This document shows positions 43,343-49,655 of a DNA stretch of 49,655 bases, piece after piece; positions within the stretch are counted from its first letter, which is position 1; every line of letters begins with the position of its first letter. Made by a program: the position numbers and the translations under genes. The DNA is from an uncultured Peptococcaceae bacterium (GTDB taxonomy: Bacteria > Bacillota > Desulfotomaculia > Desulfotomaculales > Desulfocucumaceae): contig CATZDY010000006.1 of the NCBI GenBank assembly GCA_958417755.1, forward strand, positions 1 through 49,655, written 5' to 3'. The notes under the pieces were generated by a model. The model worked only from the letters and a program-made list of their open reading frames with translations, ran no database searches and was not told the origin of the DNA.

Positions 43343-44081
43343 CCGTCGTTTTTTTGTTTCTCCCTCTGTGTGGGGACAAGAGGAAATTCCCATCACAGGG
43401 CCTGATGTAAAACACATTGTCAAAGTTTTGCGTTTGGGGATTGGCGATGTCCTGGAGCTTTTGGACGGCCAAGGCAATGGAATGGTGGCTAGGATTCAAA
43501 AGATTGAAAAGGAACAGGTGTTGTGCCTATGTGAACACTCTTTTTCTCCCCAGGGCCAGCCGTCTTTACGGGTTACTTTGTTACAAGGATTGGCCAAAGG
43601 GGAAAAGATGGAATATATTATCCAAAAGGCCACAGAATTGGGTGTTTCCCAAGTCATTCCCTTGTCTTGTCACCGGGCAGTGGTGCGTTTGGATGAAAGC
43701 AAAAAAGTTGCTAAAGGCCAGCGTTGGCAGCGGATTGCCTTTGAGGCAGCCAAACAGTGCCGCCGTCCTGATGTGCCTTTGGTGCAACAACCTGTGGATT
43801 TTCAAAAAGCTATGGCTGCCCTGCCAGAAGATGCCCTTTGTCTTTTGCTGTGGGAAGGGGAAAAAAAACAAGGATTAAAGGAGATTCTGTTGGCCACAAC
43901 AGCACCCCAGGAGGTGTATGTGGTGGTAGGGCCTGAGGGGGGTTTTACAGAGGAAGAGGTGGCTTGGTCTTTGGCCCAAGGCGCCTTGCCAGTGTCCCTG
44001 GGGCCTAGGATTTTACGTACAGAAACCGCAGGACCTGCTTGTTTAGCCATTCTCATGCATTGTTGGGGTGATTTAGGGTAA
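43335..44081 (+). CDS. rsmE: 16S rRNA (uracil1498-N3)-methyltransferase
   Basis: A 248-residue SPOUT methyltransferase. N-terminal PUA-like domain (RRFFVSPSVWGQEEIPITGP...HIVKVLRLGIGD), then LLQGLAKGEKMEYIIQKATE and LGVSQVIPLSCHRAVVR, and the knot motifs VVVGPEGGFTEEEV and LPVSLGPRILRTETAGPACL. Starts within prmA. Followed by about 95 bases before mtaB. Confidence 0.96.
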   Translation: MGNRRFFVSPSVWGQEEIPITGPDVKHIVKVLRLGIGDVLELLDGQGNGMVARIQKIEKEQVLCLCEHSFSPQGQPSLRVTLLQGLAKGEKMEYIIQKATELGVSQVIPLSCHRAVVRLDESKKVAKGQRWQRIAFEAAKQCRRPDVPLVQQPVDFQKAMAALPEDALCLLLWEGEKKQGLKEILLATTAPQEVYVVVGPEGGFTEEEVAWSLAQGALPVSLGPRILRTETAGPACLAILMHCWGDLG

Positions 44082-44176
44082 GTGGGACCATACCAAAGGA
44101 AACTTTTAATCAAAAAGACATACAAAGTTGGTTACTGATTAGATTGGGCAAAAGGAAAGCTTGTGGAGGGATGTCA

Positions 44177-45484
44177 ATGAGCCTCAAAAAAGTGGCCATT
44201 ACCACATTGGGTTGTAAAGTCAACCAATACGAGGCTACAGCCATAACGGAGATGGTCAAAACCGCAGGGTATCAGGTTGTATCCTTTGACGAGCCTGCGG
44301 ATATATATATCATCAATACCTGTACTGTCACCCATTTAGGAGACAGAAAATCCAGGCAATTGATCCGGCGGGCTGTGCGGACCAATCCAGATGCTTTGGT
44401 GGTGGTAACCGGATGTTATGCCCAAATAGCCCCGGATGAAATTTTGGCCATTCCCGGTGTGGATGTGGTGGTGGGAACAGCGGAAAAACATAATATGCTG
44501 GATATATTGGCAGCAGGAAAAAAGGGCCAGCGCCTCAAAGCTGTGCAGGATATTCGCCAAGTGCAGGAGTTTGAGGAAATCGCTGCAGTGGCTTATACAG
44601 AAAGAACCAGGGCATTTTTAAAAGTCCAGGAAGGATGCAATCATTTTTGTGCTTATTGTATTATTCCCTATGCCCGGGGGCCTTTGCGCAGCCGTTGTCC
44701 GGAAAACGCTCTGGCAGAGGCTAAGAATCTGGTATCCCGGGGTTTTAAAGAAATTGTATTAACTGGCATTCATACTGGCGCCTATGGCAAGGATTTGGCT
44801 GGCAATATGAATCTTGCTCGTTTGCTGAGGGATATGGCGCAAATTCCTGGCCTGGCCCGTTTACGCTTGAGCTCCGTTGAACCCATGGACTTTCATCAGG
44901 ATTTACTTGATGTTTTTGCCCAAGGCCCTCCCCTTTGCCGACACATTCATATTCCCTTACAAAGTGGGGATGATACAGTATTACAGCATATGCGCAGGCA
45001 CTATACCACAGCAGATTTTGGACATTTGGTCACTGATATCAGAAAAAGATTGCCTGGGGTGGCCATTACTTCAGATATCATTGTGGGTTTTCCCGGTGAA
45101 ACAACGGAGCAATTCAACAATACTTTGCAATTTGTTCAACAACTGGGTTTTGCTGGTTTACATGTTTTCAAATATTCTCCACGTCAAGGCACTTTGGCAG
45201 CGGAATTTCCCCAGCAAGTAGCGCCAGAGGTAAAAGAGGAACGGAGCAAAGCCCTGATGGCATTGGGAGATAAAATGGCCAAGGAATTTGCAGCTCAATT
45301 TGTAGGCACCAAACAAGAGGTATTGGCAGAAGAGTATTTTGATCAAGGCAAAGGATTATACCAAGGCTTTACGGATAATTATTTAAAAGTGGTGTTTCCC
45401 GGAGAAGAACAATTGAGGGGACATTTGGTTTCCATTGCCATTGAATCCTGTGAGCATGATATATTGTTCGGCCGACAGTGGTAA
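44177..45484 (+). CDS. mtaB: tRNA t6A37 methylthiotransferase MtaB
   Basis: A 435-residue methylthiotransferase that converts t6A to ms2t6A at position 37 of tRNAs reading ANN codons. N-terminal UPF0004 cluster domain with cysteines in TLGCKVNQYEA, INTCTVTHLG and VTGCYAQIAP; radical-SAM cluster VQEGCNHFCAYCIIPYARG; C-terminal TRAM domain. ATG 44177 is chosen because GGAGGG is six bases upstream; ATG 44171 abuts it directly. Same order as Bacillus yqeV. Confidence 0.95.
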   Translation: MSLKKVAITTLGCKVNQYEATAITEMVKTAGYQVVSFDEPADIYIINTCTVTHLGDRKSRQLIRRAVRTNPDALVVVTGCYAQIAPDEILAIPGVDVVVGTAEKHNMLDILAAGKKGQRLKAVQDIRQVQEFEEIAAVAYTERTRAFLKVQEGCNHFCAYCIIPYARGPLRSRCPENALAEAKNLVSRGFKEIVLTGIHTGAYGKDLAGNMNLARLLRDMAQIPGLARLRLSSVEPMDFHQDLLDVFAQGPPLCRHIHIPLQSGDDTVLQHMRRHYTTADFGHLVTDIRKRLPGVAITSDIIVGFPGETTEQFNNTLQFVQQLGFAGLHVFKYSPRQGTLAAEFPQQVAPEVKEERSKALMALGDKMAKEFAAQFVGTKQEVLAEEYFDQGKGLYQGFTDNYLKVVFPGEEQLRGHLVSIAIESCEHDILFGRQW

Positions 45485-45665
45485 GGAAAAATTTAGGGTA
45501 CTGAGTGATGATTTTTTTCAATTCACGGAAATGTTTTGCAGGAGTTGGGTTATTTTTAGGGAATAAAGTGTATACCAAAATACATTGCTATCATCATAAG
45601 TGAGAAAGATTTATTTGGATAAACTAGCGAAGGGTATTTGGTGGAACCCGAAAGGGGGGAGACCT

Positions 45666-46007
45666 GTGGAAGAATGCATTTTTTGTAAAATTGCTGAAAA
45701 GAAAATACCTGCTACCGTGGTATATGAGAGCGATACGGTGATGGCTTTTCAAGATATCATGCCTGTAGCCCCCACCCATGTGGTGATTATACCAAAGAAG
45801 CATATTGAAACCCTTTGGGATGTGCAAGAAGCAGATATGGGGGTTTTAGGAGAAATTCAACAAGTGGCTGTAAAATTAGCCCATCAGCTTAATTTACAAA
45901 AAGGATTTCGTCTGGTGAGTAATTGTAATGAACAAGGGGGCCAAACAGTGTTCCATATTCATTACCATTTGTTAGGCGGAAGAATGTTCCAATGGCCTCC
46001 AGGCTAG
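45666..46007 (+). CDS. HIT-family nucleotide-binding protein
   Basis: A 113-residue histidine-triad hydrolase (HINT/Hit type) acting on AMP-linked substrates. ECIFCKIAEKKIPATVVYES opens it, with a Cys pair typical of zinc-binding HINT, and VFHIHYHLLGGR carries the HxHxH catalytic triad. GTG 45666 follows GGGGGGAGA; the longer frame from 45600 has no family similarity. It lies between mtaB and rpsU, with 113 bases to rpsU. Confidence 0.93.
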   Translation: MEECIFCKIAEKKIPATVVYESDTVMAFQDIMPVAPTHVVIIPKKHIETLWDVQEADMGVLGEIQQVAVKLAHQLNLQKGFRLVSNCNEQGGQTVFHIHYHLLGGRMFQWPPG

Positions 46008-46120
46008 TTGACGCATTCAGCAGCTGGTAGTATAATAAATAAGCATTGTATACTTTTTGGGGTGATGCAGTATTCATAAGGTTTACCATTTTGGCAACCT
46101 GGCGGAGGGAGGGAAAAAGC

Positions 46121-46297
46121 ATGTCAGAAATACGTGTCGGCAAAAATGAGACACTGGATAGCGCCCTCAGACGCTTTAAACGCACTTGCCAAAAAGCAGG
46201 CGTCATGGCGGAGGCCAGGAAACATGAACATTACGAAAAGCCCAGCGTAAAGCGGAAGAAAAAGTCTGAAGCAGCTAGAAAACGTAAATTCCATTAA
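46121..46297 (+). CDS. rpsU: 30S ribosomal protein S21
   Basis: A 58-residue basic protein of the small subunit (SEIRVGKNETLDSALRRFKR, C-terminal RKKKSEAARKRKFH-like tail), which contacts the 3' end region of 16S rRNA and influences initiation. ATG 46121 follows GGAGGGAGGG. A terminator lies at 46350. Confidence 0.97.
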   Translation: MSEIRVGKNETLDSALRRFKRTCQKAGVMAEARKHEHYEKPSVKRKKKSEAARKRKFH

Positions 46298-46349
46298 AAT
46301 GAATACATCCTCAAAGGCGACCTTGTGGTCTGCCATGATGAAAGAATGG

Positions 46350-46380
46350 ATGCCCGGCAGTCAGGTCGGGCATTTTACTT
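46350..46380 (+). terminator. Terminator after rpsU
   Basis: ATGCCCG (46350-46356) pairs with CGGGCAT (46367-46373), followed by TTTACTTTATTTTG. Confidence 0.75.
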
Positions 46381-46500
46381 TATTTTGAGGTGCTTTAAAA
46401 CCGTAATATTTGTTAGAATAAAAATAGAAAGTTTATGCCGCCTTTGCTGGTAAAGGCAGTGTTGGTCTGATTCAAATAGAAGTAGGAGGTGGATGATGGT

Positions 46501-46998
46501 ATGTCGCCTGATTTAATGACCTGGCTTGCTGTATTGGCCTTTGTTTTGGGTATTATTGCCTTATTACTGGAAATCTTTGTTGCCCCTGGTTTTGGGGTAT
46601 CCGGAGTGGTGGGCATTATATTGCTCATTTGGGGCGTTGTATTTTTAACAGTGGATTTTACCCAGACCATTTCTTCACTGGTCATTGCTTTGATTGCCAC
46701 AGTGGTGTTGTTCATTGTGGGTTTAAAGGTTTCATCCCGCTTGAAGTTATGGCAACGCATGACATTGCAAGACAAACAGGAAAATAGCTCTGGTTATGTG
46801 GGGCCTGTTCATGAAGAAGATCTTGTACTAGGATTAGAGGGCAAGACTGTTACCCCTTTAAGACCAGCAGGTACAGCGGTGTTCCACGGTAAGCGAATAG
46901 ACGTGGTGACCAGTGGCGAATTTATTCCTTCAGGGCAGGCCGTAAGACTGATTAAATTAGAAGGCACCCGGGTGGTGGTGGAGCAAATCCAATCATAA
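46501..46998 (+). CDS. NfeD-like membrane protein (short form)
   Basis: A 165-residue protein with three or four N-terminal membrane segments (LAVLAFVLGIIALLLEIFVA, GVSGVVGIILLIWGVVFL, LVIALIATVVLFIVGL) and a C-terminal OB-fold domain (GLEGKTVTPLRPAGTAVFHG ... RVVVEQIQS). It lacks the ClpP-like protease part of long NfeD. In Bacillus the homologue sits beside the flotillin floA; no flotillin gene is present here. ATG 46501 with AGGAGG eleven bases upstream; GTG 46489 is too close to it. Possible membrane-microdomain role. Confidence 0.85.
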   Translation: MSPDLMTWLAVLAFVLGIIALLLEIFVAPGFGVSGVVGIILLIWGVVFLTVDFTQTISSLVIALIATVVLFIVGLKVSSRLKLWQRMTLQDKQENSSGYVGPVHEEDLVLGLEGKTVTPLRPAGTAVFHGKRIDVVTSGEFIPSGQAVRLIKLEGTRVVVEQIQS

Positions 46999-47020
46999 AG
47001 AAAGCGGGCTTAATGGTTTG

Positions 47021-47060
47021 AAACGGTTGTGTTCTAGATAAAGAATATAGCCGTTTTTTT
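47021..47060 (+). terminator. Terminator after the NfeD gene
   Basis: A 15-bp stem (47021-47035 with 47042-47056, several wobble pairs; outer AAACGG/CCGTTT) followed by TTTTA. Confidence 0.75.
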
Positions 47061-47156
47061 ATCACAAAAGAAATGAATCGTGGTTTAAGACAACCCTATA
47101 CCATGATGGGGTGACATAAAAAAGCAGGATTTACAGGTAGGAAGGAAGATGGTATT

Positions 47157-47831
47157 TTGGAAAAGAAATTTTCCTATATGACAGGCCAGGGGCAAGATGA
47201 TACTTCCCGGCGTGCTTGTTTAAGGGCCTTAGAACGGTTTGCCCAGAGAAAGCCCCAGGAAATGGCCCATAGCGCTGGCGCTATCTATCAACATGAAGAT
47301 GCTTCTTGTATTGTCCTGCCCAGCATGGGGCAGATTGTAAAGGTAGACTATCCCCAAGGAACCATGGTGTTGGCGGATACAGGACAAGAACCCCTTAATC
47401 ACTGGCGTTTTCTGACTTTACAATATCTTTGGGGGGCCAAAGACATAAATCCTGAAGGAGAGTTTATTTCCTATAAAGAGCTGGAAAACGGCCATGTCTT
47501 TTATCCTGCTTTTTTTCGGGAAAGCATCTCGCCCTTGGTCAATGGTTTGACCCATAAACCTGCCCCAAATATCCTGGCAGCATGCCAAGTTTTAGGGTCT
47601 GTGTATCAAGGAAAGGCGGACATTAGTGCAGAGTTTTATTTTTTTCCTAAATTTCCTGTGCGTTTATCCCTATGGTTATATGATGAAGAAATAGGTGGAT
47701 CCGCCAACCTTTTATTTGATCGCACAGCCAATCAATTTTTACATACAGAGGACATTGCCATGGTGGGCCAGCTGGTTTCCTATTTTTTGCTGCAACAATA
47801 TGAACAAATGTTTGACGAAACTGTTTCATGA
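47157..47831 (+). CDS. DUF3786 protein
   Basis: A 224-residue soluble protein. Its text (LPSMGQIVKVDYPQGTMVLA, LTLQYLWGAKDINPEGEFIS, FFPKFPVRLSLWLYDEEIGG, SANLLFDRTANQFLHTEDIA) matches DUF3786, a family found mainly in anaerobes, sometimes near corrinoid or iron-sulfur proteins. Function unknown. TTG start after AGGAAGGAAGA. It precedes nadE by 63 bases and may be co-transcribed. Confidence 0.75.
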   Translation: MEKKFSYMTGQGQDDTSRRACLRALERFAQRKPQEMAHSAGAIYQHEDASCIVLPSMGQIVKVDYPQGTMVLADTGQEPLNHWRFLTLQYLWGAKDINPEGEFISYKELENGHVFYPAFFRESISPLVNGLTHKPAPNILAACQVLGSVYQGKADISAEFYFFPKFPVRLSLWLYDEEIGGSANLLFDRTANQFLHTEDIAMVGQLVSYFLLQQYEQMFDETVS

Positions 47832-47894
47832 TTTTATCCATATCTTTTGATCAGTAGATAGAATGTTTTAGGAAGAAAGGATGAAGGAAGGCAA

Positions 47895-49655
47895 ATGGAG
47901 GTTACGTTGCGGGTGGCGCTGGGCCAAATGGAAGTCATACCAGGTAAGCCCAGTATCAATGGAAGCACCATGTTGCAAATGATTACCCAGGCAAAAGAAC
48001 AGGGAGCCCAGATAATTGTTTTTCCAGAGATGTGTTTATCTGGATACTTGGTGGGAGATTTGTGGGAACAACAGAGCTTTCTGCGGGATTGTGAAGCTTG
48101 GGGCCAAAAAATCATTGCTGCAGCCCAGGATATTTGGGTATTGTTCGGCAATGTGGCAGTGGATTGGCATACAGTGGGAGAAGACGGCAGGGTGCGCAAA
48201 TACAATGCTTTTTTTGTGGCTGGGCAAGGACGCCTTTGGGGGGGAGATAATTTTCCTTATCCCTTTCGTATCAAAACCCTGCAACCTAATTATCGTGAAT
48301 TTGACGATAGCCGTTACTTTTATAGCTTGCGCAAACTGGCCGTGGAAAAAGGAGAGCCCATTGCTCATTTCTTGCGTCCCGTGCATATTCCCTGGCAAGA
48401 TACAACATTGTCTTTAGGCTGTTTATTGTGTGAGGATGGGTGGAGCGATGATTATGCGGTCAAACCCATGGATATCATGGCTGAACAAGGGGTAGATTTG
48501 TTTATCAATCTTTCCAGCTCTCCCTTTACCTTGGGCAAAAGGGAAAAACGCCATCGCGTGTTTGGAACCCAGGCAAAGACCCATGGTGTGCCTTTGCTTT
48601 ATGTCAATCATGTGGGCATTCAAAACAATGGCAAAACAGTATACACCTTTGACGGTTCCAGCACTGTGTATCATGGGAAGGGGCAAGTGCTGCATAGGGG
48701 GCCGTCCTTTGCCCCTGGATTGGATTTGCTTTCCCTTGGTTTAGCTGCAAATTCCCCTGGGCCAATCACTGCAAGAACCAAGGACCAGGACGCTGGGCCT
48801 ATCTTAGTCCAAGCCCTGATTTATGGGATTAAGAAATTTATCCAATCCATTGGCATCAACAAAGTGGTCATTGGGTTATCCGGGGGCATTGATTCTGCTG
48901 TGAGTGCTGCCCTGTATCGCCAGGCCTTAGAGGCAGACCGGGTGCTCTTGGTCAATATGCCCAGTCAGTTTAACTCTGACACCACCAAAGGATTGGCCCG
49001 GCAGCTGGCTGGCAATTTGGGCTGTTTGTATACAATGGTCCCCATTCAAGAGGCTGTGGATTTTACTGTACAGCAGATAACCCAGGCCCGCCTAGAGCAT
49101 CTGGGAGGGGGGACAGCGCAACAGCTTCAGATGGCCCCTTTGGTTTTAGAAAACATCCAAGCCCGGGATCGTTCAGCCAGGGTGCTGGCTGGTTTGGCAG
49201 CAGCCTTTGGAGGGGGCTTTCCCTGCAATGCCAATAAAAGTGAGATGACCGTGGGCTATGGTACTTTATACGGCGACTTGGCCGGCTTTTTTGCCTGTTT
49301 GGCGGATTTATGGAAGCACCAGGTATACCAAGTGGCAGAACAGATCAATCACTTGGCTGGAGAAGAGCTGATTCCCCGGGGCATCATTGATTTGGTACCC
49401 AGTGCTGAGCTCTCAGCCGCCCAAGCAGTGGACCAAGGAAAAGGAGATCCCTTGGTGTATCCGTATCATGATTATCTATTTTGGGCCTTTATGGAGCGCT
49501 GGGATAGGGCTACGCCGGAAGATATCCTGGGCTGGTATTTGGATGGGGTGTTAGAAAAAGAAATCAATTGTCAGTCCGGTTTGGTGGCTTCCTTGTTCCC
49601 AAGCCCCCGGGAATTTGTGGCAGACTTAGAACGTTGGTGGCAGCAATACACTGGC
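47895..49655 (+). CDS. nadE: Glutamine-dependent NAD+ synthetase (3' end outside window)
   Basis: An open frame of 587 codons runs off the right edge. The N-terminal nitrilase-type glutaminase has Glu45 in IIVFPEMCLSGY, the nucleophilic Cys near residue 179 in GCLLCEDGW and NLSSSPFTLGKREKR. The C-terminal ammonia-dependent synthetase has the ATP loop GLSGGIDSAVSAAL (about 329), NMPSQFNSDTTKGLARQL, and CNANKSEMTVGYGTLYGDL. Glutamine supplies ammonia through a tunnel to convert deamido-NAD to NAD. ATG 47895 lies after GAAGGAAGGC. Family proteins are about 630-680 residues, so roughly 50-90 are missing. Confidence 0.95.
   Translation, partial: MEVTLRVALGQMEVIPGKPSINGSTMLQMITQAKEQGAQIIVFPEMCLSGYLVGDLWEQQSFLRDCEAWGQKIIAAAQDIWVLFGNVAVDWHTVGEDGRVRKYNAFFVAGQGRLWGGDNFPYPFRIKTLQPNYREFDDSRYFYSLRKLAVEKGEPIAHFLRPVHIPWQDTTLSLGCLLCEDGWSDDYAVKPMDIMAEQGVDLFINLSSSPFTLGKREKRHRVFGTQAKTHGVPLLYVNHVGIQNNGKTVYTFDGSSTVYHGKGQVLHRGPSFAPGLDLLSLGLAANSPGPITARTKDQDAGPILVQALIYGIKKFIQSIGINKVVIGLSGGIDSAVSAALYRQALEADRVLLVNMPSQFNSDTTKGLARQLAGNLGCLYTMVPIQEAVDFTVQQITQARLEHLGGGTAQQLQMAPLVLENIQARDRSARVLAGLAAAFGGGFPCNANKSEMTVGYGTLYGDLAGFFACLADLWKHQVYQVAEQINHLAGEELIPRGIIDLVPSAELSAAQAVDQGKGDPLVYPYHDYLFWAFMERWDRATPEDILGWYLDGVLEKEINCQSGLVASLFPSPREFVADLERWWQQYTG

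Overview
The window looks like a chromosomal segment of an anaerobic, endospore-forming, low-to-moderate-GC Firmicute, probably a Clostridia/Peptococcaceae-type organism. The signs are spoIIP and yqxA with a sigma-E-type promoter, AdhE, a CIRCE/HrcA heat-shock operon, frequent TTG/GTG starts with strong Shine-Dalgarno sites, and an archaeal-type (Group III) chaperonin of the sort known from Carboxydothermus-like bacteria. The species cannot be named from the sequence alone.

Layout. 1-5.4 kb: a HAD phosphatase, then a decayed remnant of a Tn1549/Tn916-like conjugative or mobilizable element at about 1.0-4.6 kb (broken large serine recombinase, TnpW-like peptide, intact MerR regulator, frameshifted sigma factor and HTH gene). 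A mazEF toxin-antitoxin pair follows, inactivated by stops and a frameshift but with its promoter/operator intact. 5.6-16.7 kb: adhE, thiamine pyrophosphokinase, an MntR-like regulator, holA and rpsT (both minus), a small YvlD-like membrane protein, a queuosine-precursor transporter, an unidentified structured-RNA candidate (13.29-13.48 kb), a trypsin-like protease and a secreted 5'-nucleotidase.

17-49.7 kb follows the well-known Bacillus/Clostridia order holA-rpsT-(gpr)-spoIIP-yqxA-lepA-hemW-hrcA-grpE-dnaK-dnaJ-prmA-rsmE-mtaB-rpsU, with three departures. gpr is absent between rpsT and spoIIP. A 13.7-kb island sits between yqxA and lepA. A Group III chaperonin gene lies between hrcA and grpE.

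The island (18.46-32.13 kb) is the most unusual part. It begins with a Tn916-type tyrosine recombinase exactly bracketed by perfect 31-bp inverted repeats. Next is a TnpB-like protein whose three RuvC catalytic positions all appear to be replaced and whose gene is split by a frameshift, followed by a foldable RNA candidate. The rest is a compact envelope-polysaccharide-like cluster: membrane-anchored TIM-barrel protein, DUF4956 membrane protein, CotH-type kinase, membrane-anchored glycoside-hydrolase-like protein, HEAT-repeat membrane protein, processive GT2 synthase, VTC-type polyphosphate polymerase domain protein and secreted polysaccharide deacetylase (frameshifted). The overlapping starts suggest these genes work together, perhaps making and modifying a surface polymer with a phosphoryl-transfer arm. 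The role is inferred.

Downstream, translation and protein-quality-control genes run as one co-directional block. It is followed by NfeD, a DUF3786 protein and glutamine-dependent NAD synthetase, which runs off the right edge. Several genes carry single-base frameshifts. Some are clearly decay, but sequencing error cannot be excluded for the deacetylase and the TnpB-like gene.
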